The notes beneath the pieces were generated by a model that was not told the origin of the DNA, ran no database searches, and was given only the letters and a program-made list of their open reading frames with translations. From Benincasa hispida (lineage: Eukaryota; Streptophyta; Magnoliopsida; Cucurbitales; Cucurbitaceae), in assembly GCF_009727055.1 (NCBI RefSeq), contig NW_024064458.1, forward strand, positions 694,001 through 758,000: a DNA stretch of 64,000 nucleotides. Reading direction: 5' to 3'. The stretch's first letter is position 1. Every line of letters begins with the position of its first letter. Shown in pieces: positions 1 through 9,850 of this stretch. Position numbers and translations under genes: made by a program.

Positions 1-560
1 ACATAGGTAAACGATCACTTAATGCTATCACTTAGCAGTTCAACGCATCACTTAGCTACCACATAGAGGTAAACGATTGCTTAGCTCCCACCCGAAGCTA
101 CATGATTGTGTAGTGCCATCGTACAACAATACAACGCATCGCTTAGCCCTCCAAGGTACATGATCATCTAGCGCACAACACCTCAACGATCAACGCTCAA
201 AGCTACACGATCATTTAGATTTTCTTAATATCGTCTAACATATTGAGCTAAATTATCGTTTAGCTATTGAAGCTCAACAACGATATGAACAGAGGCTGAG
301 CGTCTGGCATCTACAACTCAGCCTCTTAGCTTGTTTCAACGAATTACAGCTTAATTTCAACTCTAATGACTCCAAATAAATTACAAACACTTGAAAAGAC
401 ATATAAGTCATTAAGCAAGAGCCAATTACAAATTTAAACGAGAAATTAAAGAGAAAATAAAGGCCAAAACTCTGAAAACTATATCAGTACAGCAGTTTCA
501 TATTTCTCATATAAAACACCCACCAAACTAAAATTATACCGAATTGAATGCTTATATGAT
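1..560. repeat. Copia leader sequence plus degenerate short repeats, no gene
   Basis: No coding region is supportable. Bases 1-260 contain degenerate short repeats on the theme ACGATCRYTTAG, which recur in several LTRs of this window. Bases about 300-560 lie just beyond a primer-binding site read on the minus strand, so they are inferred to be the untranslated leader of a minus-strand copia element. The element runs off the left edge of the window. Confidence 0.5.
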
Positions 561-572
561 CCTCTGATACCA
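561..572 (-). other. Primer-binding site of minus-strand copia element
   Basis: On the minus strand this reads TGGTATCAGAGG, which resembles the primer-binding site of plant copia elements (complement of the initiator-methionine tRNA 3' end). It lies two bases beyond the LTR terminus at 575, which is the expected spacing. It shows that internal sequence begins to the left of the LTR at 575-2399. Confidence 0.7.
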
Positions 573-574
573 AT

Positions 575-2399
575 TGTTGGGATGGTAGCAGCACGCAACA
601 AAAGCGACGAGGATCGATAAGCACTCTAATTGATTAAATTTGGCAGAAACGAAAACATACTCAAATAGAATTTAATGGGTTTCAAGACATACCTTTGAAG
701 AACCGTTGAAATCTTGATTTCTAGCTGCTAAATCCTCCAAATCTTTGTGCAGACCACCACAAGATCTTCCCTACTATTCTCTTGCTGCTCTAGATTTATT
801 TGTGGGACTCAAAATAAGCTGGAATCAAATGGAACTTAGAGAATACTCACTGCAACAGCCCAATGAAGAACACCCTCTTCTCATGAATTTCCAGCTAAAA
901 TTCTTTTGGTTTCCTTGCTCCAAAATCACTCCAATCTCTTCAATATATTGCAGACTATCATGCAATGAGATTTGCTGCATGGGATGCAGCTCATGTTTGG
1001 AGTTATTGAAGCTTGAAGATAATAGGTTGTTTGTGAGCTACTTTGAAGATGAAGTTGAAAAATCACATTTTTCTTTTTGTGTAATTTCTTTTTCCAAAAT
1101 CCAATTTTGATTTTAAAATCACATTTGATTTCTAAAATCAATATTTATTAATTCTACAAATTAATTTTCTAATAAAATTAATAAATAATTATTTAAACAA
1201 TTTAAATAATACTAATTAATTTAATATCCAATATTAAAATAATTTTACAAAAATCCATCTTCATATATTTAAATCATTTCTAAATATATATTCTCCAATT
1301 CTGCTTGATCCTAATTTGAACGTTTCAAATTAATTTATCACGCTACTCTAGAGCTAATCCATTTTCGAGCTAGTAGGGGGACCTCGTGGACCTACAGATC
1401 ATAGGCTTCAACGATCCGAGATTAATCGGCTAAACTCATTAGACCGATTTAACGCCCATTCGATAACTAATGGGTCACTCCACTGAAGTTCATAGTTGAA
1501 CTTCCCTCACTGTAGATATATTATGTCCACTCGATATAACCATAATTAGTAAGTCAACCCTTCACATGTTGTTCGTAATAACAGCTGGGTCAAATCTCTG
1601 TTTTACCACCGAAATTACCTCTTTTTCTTTAAGTTCCAACTAATCCCCTAATGAACAATTGTTTTGTGATCCAATCAAAAAAACCGAGTCCCTCTCAGGA
1701 CAATGAGAGAGTTGGGGCGCAAGTTCAAGACCCAGATGAGGACTTAAGGGAACAACCTCTCTACTATCCCTAATAATGGGTAAAACTGAATTCCATCTTG
1801 CACCTTATGTCCCCAGCTATCTATCGAGTCTTACCCATGAAATGGGTGGTTTATTGAGTCAGCACTATTGAGCCAACCCTCACCTATTTAAATCTAAGGA
1901 TAATTTCAAATAAACAGGAGTTCATAGTTAGCTCAAGATTAAGGTCAAGTTACCTGGGTCATTGCTTTAAAATAATCAGTCTTAAATAGTAAACAGTGTT
2001 ATAAAGTAAGAGTGACTAATTTTGTGGTTTATCTTGTACAAACCCTTTTACACTAGGAAATCCCACTTCTCACATCCCAACATGAACGAATTAGGGTCAC
2101 TTTGTTTGTAGCACTTTACCACTCTTTGTAACAACTACAGAGCAGACCACATCCAATAGTATTACCAGAATAAGGTACCCAATCTTATTCATATCCTATA
2201 GATAATTTTGACTATTTACTCGAACCTGATCCACCTTTATGTCTCCACATAAAGTTCAAGTACTCATTCAATAGTCAAGAGACTTTTAGGTTTATTGGAT
2301 TTCTCATAAGCAATACATCTATTCAATAACACCTTATTAAACTTTCAGAATAAGTTCCATTATTTACATACCATGAGTTTTGGGACATAAAACCCAACA
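575..2399 (-). mobile_element. Copia-type LTR, minus strand, flanked by both PBS and PPT
   Basis: Read on the minus strand, the segment starts TGTTGGGTTTTATGTCCC at 2399 and ends ATCCCAACA at 575, so it has TG...CA termini and is 1825 bp long. A polypurine tract lies immediately upstream (2400-2412) and a primer-binding site immediately downstream (561-572). An ordinary LTR has only one of these beside it. The body shares blocks with the copia LTRs at 12.2 and 48.4 kb, for example the stretch around CTAATGAACAATTG and the cytosine-rich block near 1800, so it belongs to a related family. Reading frames inside it (745-1110) are not credible genes. Confidence 0.8.
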
Positions 2400-2412
2400 A
2401 ACTCCCACTTGG
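2400..2412 (-). other. Polypurine tract of minus-strand copia element
   Basis: The minus strand reads CCAAGTGGGAGTT directly before the LTR start TGTTGGG. This is the standard plus-strand priming tract of copia elements. A second, similar tract (ACAAGTGGGAGAAA on the minus strand, about 2541-2555) lies roughly 140 bp further inside the element. Confidence 0.75.
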
Positions 2413-2999
2413 ACTAAAACTCTAGTGATAACCTATATATCTGATATATAAGATCGAGTTTCTAAGTTTTATAAAGAAATACAATGAACTAGGGTGTCCC
2501 ATACCCATGGTTTACCAATTAGTATCTCTATACCTGATATTTCTCCCACTTGTCCTAGATTATTAATCCAATATTCCTAGTCCTACTAGATGATTCTCAA
2601 ACATTGTAGCCGAGAGAATCATTATAAACATGTTAGTATACAATAGGCTTTTGAATAAACTATATAGGATTGCATCTCAATAATGGCCAGAAAGCACACT
2701 TTCCTCCCACTACATTGAGGTACTCTCAACTCTTTGAGTAAGATGCATGTGACCTACCTTAACAACTCCTTGTTAACAGTCAGATCTGGAAATCTTTAAG
2801 CATTCTATACTTTGATCTAGCTGTTTTTAAATATTTGAATATTTGCAAATGGCATTTAACAATTTCATTTTTAACAGAAGTTGCTAAAAAAAACACATAA
2901 TTTTTTAAAATGAACATTTCATTTATCACAAAAATATATACAATTTGTTCTTTTTCACAAGATTTACAAAAGCAATAAAAACAAGTAGCAATTTCTACC
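2413..2999 (-). mobile_element. 3' internal tail of minus-strand copia element, non-coding
   Basis: This stretch lies between the gag relic and the 3' polypurine tract of the minus-strand element. No integrase, reverse transcriptase or RNase H residues are recognisable, so the pol region appears deleted. The reading frame at 2780-3001 has no recognisable motif. Confidence 0.5.
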
Positions 3000-3330
3000 A
3001 CTAGATGAGTTGAGCAAACGGTCCCAGGGACTAGTTAGCCTATTTATCTTGCTCTACTCTCTTCTTGGCAAGATACTGAGGGTAGTTTCTCCTTCAGTTC
3101 TCTTCTTCGTTGTAGTGGAAACATTTCCCTTTATCTGCAACGTTATCCGTTCCTTTCTTTCCAACAAGTTTCTTCTTCCCTTTCCCTTTGCCCTTCTTCA
3201 CAGGAATACTCTTATTCTTTGAAGAGGAGGCAGCATTAGGCTTGGAGGATGTTCTTCTCTTCTCGGCAGTAGTAACATTTACTTATGACTCCATACCCTT
3301 TGTTCTCAATATTGTCTGGTAAGACTGTAG
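3000..3330 (-). pseudogene. Copia gag C-terminal fragment with destroyed zinc knuckle
   Basis: The minus strand encodes a lysine-rich stretch (KKGKGKGKKKLVGKKG) followed by a relic of the gag CCHC zinc knuckle near 3080-3123. This arrangement is typical of the nucleocapsid part of copia gag. The first cysteine survives, but the other cysteine positions read tyrosine and the histidine position reads asparagine. At least two in-frame stops interrupt the tail, so it cannot bind RNA as a normal nucleocapsid. Cysteine-to-tyrosine changes are G-to-A on the coding strand, as expected from decay of methylated repeats. It belongs to the same minus-strand element as the LTR at 575-2399. Confidence 0.65.
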
Positions 3331-3389
3331 CTTATTCAATAGAGTAGTCAAGCTGTATTCTATTTTATTCATCGATGCATCTGTACAGA

Positions 3390-4965
3390 TGATAACAAGT
3401 AGAAATACAAGTTATTTATACTGTTTTATTTAGATATTGTAGCTAAAAGAAAGAAAAGTTGCATCGATAGTATACAAATTGGCTAAGAAATGCGAAAATT
3501 ATGAAATGTCGTCAATACACCCACTAACACCATTGTGATGGTAGAATAGAATGTTTCAGTTTCTGTTTTGCAGGAAATCAGTCACCGCATGCATTCGAGA
3601 CTCAAAGATAAAATAAACAATGCTCTACGTCGCATTGCACCCATCAATAAAAAACGAAGAGATAATCAACGCAATGACGGCACATGCGACAATCGATCAA
3701 GAGCTCTAGCAATCGATGCAATTTCAACCGCATGCGGTAATAAAAAAAAACACCTCATGTGGCGATGGATCGAAGATGTAAAAAGGAACGCATTTGCGGA
3801 CGATTCTGACAAGTGTACACTTTCAGTTGTGCATTTTTAACGGGTTGATTGCATAATAGTAGGAATTTCTCATTTCGCCATTTCACGAACTACCATAACT
3901 ATATAATGGGAACCACAGAGTCAAAGAGCGAAGCCTCGCCTATAAATAGCATTTGCAAATTCACTGGAAAAATATACATGTATACATAGAGACGTGTATA
4001 TACTGATTTTGAGAGAGAGTCTGGTCTGAAGCGACTTACAGAGTAGATCCGGGCGAACCACAAGACAAGGCCGAGAGGTGAGTCTCCGAGCAGAGAATCC
4101 TTCCAATTCCCATAACTGAAGCTCTGTGCGAAGGTCAATTCTACCGGGAAAGCAAGCTTGAGAAGGAAGCTTTCCTCTCCACCACTTCCACACACCGACA
4201 AGCACTATCTTCATTCGGAATCTGTGTCAAGACGTTGACATTCTTTCTGTATTTGTTTATAATCTCTATTTCATCATCTGTATTCATCTTCTCTAATCTT
4301 TCATTCACAACATGTATTAAACGCTTAATTTTAGAATTAAATGTTATGATAGTCACCATTGTCATCTCTCTATCTCTTCCGGTACATCCATAATCCATTT
4401 TCTCCATGATGTGTTCCTAATCCCATAGGTAAATAGCAAGAATTAAGCGAGTGAGTTAATTTGTGTTAAGGAAATAATTAAGTTTAGCTAAAGTATGCTC
4501 GACAGCATCTTCACCCGTCAGAGCAAAAGTGAAGATGTTATTCCGCCTATCGAGAAAGGTTTGGAAGAATGTGTTAACTAAAGCAAGAAGTATTTCTAGA
4601 GATGGAAACAACCTTGCGTTCATCACGTTCATCCCTGTTTCACCATAGTGATATGGGAACACGGCCGATCACCAAGAGGTGTATGCTAAGAGAAAGTAGA
4701 ACCTTAGTTGCATCTTTAACGCAATTAACAAACTTGCGATGTTTTACTATTTACTCTTTCTCCTTCTACTTCATTCATGAAAACTTGCCATCGCATACAT
4801 CGATTCTTTATACAACTTCACAGTCAGTCTCGACCTCAGTATCATGTATCATGTATCTTGTATCTTGTATCATATTAGTCTAGGATTTTATTTTATCAAC
4901 GCAATTTTATTTCATCGCAATTTATATTCCTGTAACCACCATTCTTTATTCATTGTATCATATTA
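3390..4965 (+). mobile_element. Gypsy-type LTR, truncated at its 3' end
   Basis: The sequence starts TGATAACAAGTAGAAATAC and tracks the LTR at 36442-38220 for most of its length. Shared landmarks are the ATGCGAAAATTATGAAATGTCG block, a TATAAATA box at 3941-3948, and the CTGTGTCAAGACRTTGACA block near 4221. Similarity fades at about 4965, before the LTR end and primer-binding site seen in the full copy. The small reading frames here, on both strands, have counterparts in the other LTR and are not genes. The exact 3' end is uncertain. Confidence 0.7.
3941..3948 (+). promoter_or_regulatory. TATA box of the LTR promoter
   Basis: TATAAATA occurs at the same relative place as in the related LTRs at 37003 and 26658, each followed by a purine-rich stretch. 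It is inferred to be the U3 promoter of the retrotransposon; activity in this truncated copy is unknown. Confidence 0.5.
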
Positions 4966-5815
4966 GTGGAATTTCCTAATGTTTTGAGCGAATGAATATG
5001 AAATTGCTTTTTCTTTTTTTAGGGTATGTAAAAAAAATAAGAAATCTTTTGTTTACTCAATTAAAAAATAGAAAATGGTACCTTTTTTGTTCAAAGAATA
5101 AAAATAAATACACGGGTTGATGGTTTATATGCCTCTCCTGGCTCCTCTTGGCCATTTCTAGCAAGATTTGCCACTTTCCAGCAAGTTTCAGCGCAAAACT
5201 AGCGAGATTTTCATCCTTAGCGAGATCCACCTCTTTCTTATCTCACTTATTTTCTTTTCTCGCTCTCGCTTTCGCTCATTATGGTGAGCTGCTTGCTTAT
5301 TTTTCCCAAGCAGCTGCCTGTTTACGCACCGATTCCCTGTTTCAACTTCAAAAATTTAAGAAACGTTCTTCTACAAACTTGTTTAGAATTGAGTTAAATT
5401 TCTTACTTTAAATTCTCAGCTCCAAATTACTTGTAATTTGGCTTGGAGCTTCCAATCCTCACTCCGAGCCCTGATTAATCCGAGAATTTACCCCTTCTGC
5501 AAATTCTTCACTTTTTGTTCTTCTCCCCATGAGATCTTTCTCTTTCAATAGGTTCTCCCATCTTTCAAATGGGACCAATCTCACTTAATTTGCTCAAGTC
5601 GTTCGTGAAAATCGAGCTTCTGAAGTTCCTCTTCCTTTTATACTTCCTACCGCCTCCCATGTTCATTGGTCAAACCGCTACCTCATCCAGCACCTAGTGC
5701 TTCCGACCAATTCCAATTACTGAGTTTCTTCAATTAATTTGTTTTTCCTTCTCTTCCTTCGTAACCCTCATTAGGCCTTCACCTCATAGCATAACTTTAG
5801 CATGCATCGAGTTTC
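4966..5815. other. No gene recognised
   Basis: The stretch is AT-rich up to about 5130, then pyrimidine-rich on the plus strand. One 87-codon frame (5148-5411) has no recognisable motif and low-complexity composition. The style resembles LTR or leader sequence of an unidentified retrotransposon, but no termini were found. Confidence 0.4.
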
Positions 5816-6110
5816 AACGCCTTGTGCACATCGCATACTCCATCTTCTAGCACCCAGCGCCAACGTCTAACGCCCAACACCTATCGTCTAGCGCCCAACG
5901 TGTATTGTATAGCACTTGCCGTGCAACTCATCGTCTAGCGCCCAGCACCTATCATCTAGCGCACAACGCCTATCATCTAGCGCTCAATGTCTATCGTCTA
6001 GCACTTGTCGTGCACCTCATCGTCCAGCTCCCAGCACCTATCGTCTAGCGCCTAACGTCTATCATCTAGCACTTTACCGCACGATCGCCTACCACATCGC
6101 TTAGCTCTGT
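5816..6110. repeat. Minisatellite of ~22-bp units around ATCGTCTAGCGCCCA
   Basis: Degenerate tandem units of about 22 bp follow the pattern ATCGTCTAGCGCCCARCACCT. A higher-order pattern is visible: the variant TAGCACTTGYCGTGCA recurs at 5910 and 5999, with a weaker third copy at 6067. A 62-codon frame across the array (5916-6104) is serine-rich because of the repeat and is not taken as a gene. Related but more degraded units occur at 1-260 and inside copia LTRs (for example 18060-18240). Confidence 0.75.
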
Positions 6111-6445
6111 GCATTTGCCTACCACCTCATCGTTTTTAGCTTTTGAAATTCACTTTATAAATACCTTTTCATCACATTTTGGTGCATGCATATTCTTCAA
6201 TATTTAAAGCAAGAAATCATAACAAACTAATATTTATTTCCTTACACATAAAAACTTTTTCATTGTATTTTGGTGCATGTATATTCTTATATATTTAAAT
6301 AAAGAAAATCAAACTAATATTTATTTCCTTACATATAAATACTTGCATGTTCTTAGTTATATATGACATGCAAGAATAGCATAGCAATAATGATCTTACA
6401 TATAGATAAGATACACGCACAAGCCTAGTTATATAAATTAAAATA

Positions 6446-7477
6446 GGGAAAAATATCTTTTTAGTCTCATAGTTTTAAAGAATATGTGCATTTGGTCTTT
6501 GTGGTCTCAATTCGCCCATTTTAGTCTCTCAGTTTTACAAAATAGGTTTAAAAGGTCTTATTCTCTTTTTCTAAACTAATTAGATATTTTTATATTCTTT
6601 TCAATTTTATTATGACATTTATAAATAAAAAAATATATATTTTCTCTTTTATCTCTCTTCTCATCCACTCTCCACTCTTCTCTCTCCTCCCCTCCCCTTC
6701 TTCCATCATGGTTCCCAACTTCCTAGTTCCATCTCTTTTCTCCCTTCTCCAATAGATACATTCCCTTTGGCCTCTCATTTTCTTTTATTCTTCGAACCTT
6801 CTAAACATTCATGAGGTAGACCATGTTGTCAAGTAGTTTTAAGTTTCATGAGAATATTTGTTCCCTTATTAATTATTTCAACAAGTTACTGATCATTTGA
6901 GCTATCAGATTTGTACTATATAGTTTTAAAATAAGCAATTCTTGATACAAATGTAGATCACAAAATTGTACAAACTCTTTGAAATATTCATATAAAAACT
7001 TTCGATTTTATTTTTTTGTTCATGCCAATGGTACAAAATAAAAAACAAGTTCTTGTCACGTTGTTATTTTCGAATTCAATCGTGGTGGTTCGCGAGATCT
7101 CTAAAATTCCTTTCTTCTTGATCGACTTCTTGAAATAAACGCTCTACTATTGAAGAAAATGGATCAGTAAAGAGGGAAGAATGGTGAAGGGAAGGGAAGA
7201 GCGAGAGAAAGAGAGAAGAATCATGGAGAGGGAAGGAGAGAGAAGAATGAGAAAGATGAGTGAATAGGAAGTGAGGAGAGAGAAAATATATTTTTATTTC
7301 AAAATTTCAAAATTTAAAAGAACGTAAAAAAAAAATATCCAATTAATTTAGAAAACGAGAAAAATAATCTTTCCAACATATTTTCTAAAACTAAGGGACT
7401 AAAATGGCCAAATTGAAACCTTAAAGACCAAATGCAAATATTCTTGAAAACTTACTTACTAAAAAGATGTTTTTCCC
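6446..7477. mobile_element. Non-autonomous Mutator-like (MULE) element, long TIRs, 9-bp TSD
   Basis: Both ends carry long terminal inverted repeats. The left end GGGAAAAATATCTTTTTAGT matches the reverse complement of the right end. The match is clear for about 155 bp and continues more loosely, through the pyrimidine-rich 6645-6790 and purine-rich 7140-7310 stretches, for roughly 330 bp per arm. The element is flanked by a perfect 9-bp direct repeat ATTAAAATA (6437-6445 and 7478-7486). A 9-bp target duplication with long TIRs is the hallmark of Mutator-like elements. At 1032 bp with no transposase frame it is non-autonomous. Only its right arm is present in the duplicate (43981-44145). Confidence 0.85.
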
Positions 7478-7486
7478 ATTAAAATA

Positions 7487-9850
7487 TTTTGAATTGATAA
7501 TATACTATTGATTATTGATGAAAAAATAGATCTCTTTCATTTTTTATTCGAAAACAATGATTGGAAATTAAGAAGTTATGAAAAGCTAAAATGTAGTATG
7601 TATTTTTTTTTCTTAGTATGTGATTAGCAATTCAAAATCTTAGTCTCACTTTTTGAATTTTATAAAATTATTTTTCGGTTGCTTAAATTTTTTGAGGGTT
7701 TGGATTTGTCTATGTTTTTATAAGTTGAGTGAATTCATTTAATTTGATAACTAAAAGCAAAAACGATAGTCATAAAAAAACTTATAATCAAATATAAATT
7801 TTTTTCATTTATCACAATTAAATTTCGAAGAAAAATCTTTCTTCTCGCCATTAGATATATTTGTTGAAATATATATAATATGTATGCATGATGTGTGTAT
7901 GTATATGTATATATAATAGATGCGGAGGTAGCAGATGATTATTATGTTTGTATAGTATTCATACATATTTAAAGTATGAAAGTAGAGCAAAATAGAGCAT
8001 CTCTTTCATTCTAAACAAAATCATGCATATTATTCTTCTATATATATAACTTCCTCAACTTGGTAAAAATTCTCTGCTCAAACTTATCCAAACATCTTAC
8101 ATTTCACAATGACACATAACTACATATATCTCTAAAAGTTGGGTCTTATCTGAAACTCTTTCATCTGAATTCAAACTCAAACTTTTTCTTGAGAAAAATT
8201 TTAAACACTTCTACCGATAGCTTTAGGAGTAGATGATAGAACTAAATGCGGATCGTTGTGTCCTGGAGGAACCCACTAGCTTTAAAGCTTAAATGATGCA
8301 ACCCCAATGGTAAATTGTAAGAAATTAGTTGCTCCCGAAGATTTACACAACACTTAATCCCTGACGTGCGCTCGATGGAGAAAGGATTTAATTTTGATGA
8401 AAAATAGCTGAAAATTAGTAACATGAAAATTAAAGAGGATGAAGAAGATGAAGAATTAGGGTTTCTGTGCTCTATCTTCTCATAACCAAATTAGAGAGAT
8501 TCAAAAATGAGAATTAATTCCATGAATTATTGTTCGAAATCGCCTAAATAATCAAAACATTTTTAGAAATTCATTTTGAAAATGGTTACAAAACAATAAA
8601 CTTTTTCATAAAAAAAAATAAAGAGTAATGTATTAAAAAGTTATTTCTTTTTACCCGCAAGCATGGTTACTCGAGCCATAACTTGGAGTAACCAATAAAA
8701 TTGTAAGATACAAGTAATAAAAAAATCCTAAATTTTGTCTTTCGTTTAAGAATATACCCTTATTCTTGAAAAATTGTAGCGGTATATTTACTTTTAAAAA
8801 TGTTTTAAAAACTATTATTCGGGTAGAAATTTTTAAGAATGGAAAAAAAATTAGATCCCAAGGTAGTGTAAAAACTATGGAGAACCATAATACGAATGGA
8901 ACACTAATACGTGGTTCCAAGTCACTATCTCAATCATTTAAAGTCATTACAACACGGTCGTTCCAACTCCCAATTTTCATCCAACACTTCAAAAGATTTG
9001 TACCCCAATGGATATATTTTTCGTGTTTATTGAGAAATAAATTACCTATACAAGAATATGATTGCATTAGAATCATCGTTCAATTAAATAGATGAAAATC
9101 ATCCATTAATTTGACTATACTAGAATTTAGGAAGAACTCTTCACCTAAAAAGAAGAGAAAATATTACATTTTATCACATATGTCATAGGTTAGACTTTTA
9201 ATAAAGGATGTTTTTTCAAAGAAAAAAATCAAACATATTTTTTCTTATGATTGAATCTTGAACTCCCAAAGATTTTGATCTCTCACCTTAATAATTCTAT
9301 AAAATAGGACTCTAAAATATTTCTAGATTCCTCTCTAGGAAATTTTCGGTAGGAAATTTTAAGGAAAACGTGCATGAAAACAAACTTCTAAGAAAAAGGA
9401 TTAAATTTTTTCTTAAACAACCCTTATCAGGAAAACATTTTACAGATTTGAAATAAACTTGAAAATGTTGAACTTATTAGAGAAATACTACTAAAACAAA
9501 GCAAAATCGATGTAATAGGTAAAGTTACATTGACAAAATATAAAACTTAATAAGATAATTAAAATTTTAAACTCCAACTTTTAAATTCCTTAATGTATGT
9601 GTTCACAATTTACAATATTACTTATTGTTTTAAAAGCATGTTGACTAAGGTATGTTTATTTGTTTCAATAAAAAGGAGTATGTAAATATGCAATTAAAAG
9701 AAAATTTTCTAGATGATAAAAGAAAAGAGATGAAACTTGGTTAAGTAATGAGAATAATAGAGTGATTAAGTATGAATTAAATGTGGAATTGGGAGAAAAG
9801 TATTTAATATTTCTTTATATATAAATTAAAAGGAATTATTTGTTAAAGTA
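7487..9850. other. Duplicated AT-rich sequence, no gene recognised
   Basis: No coding signal is convincing. A 60-codon minus-strand frame (8242-8424) has an equal-length counterpart in copy B (44904-45086), but 11 of 60 residues differ, so there is no sign of protein constraint. Bases 9206-9544 are absent from copy B; a TAAA microhomology flanks both ends, which suggests a deletion there. Confidence 0.5.

Noticed and set aside
745..1110. 121-codon frame as a gene
   Set aside because: It lies entirely within a copia LTR on the opposite strand and shows no motif.
5816..6110. CRISPR-like array
   Set aside because: Units are contiguous and degenerate without unique spacers of constant length, and the context is a plant nuclear repeat region.
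8242..8424. 60-codon minus-strand frame kept in both duplicates
   Set aside because: Equal length, but 11 of 60 residues differ between copies, which is no better than neutral drift of a recent duplication.
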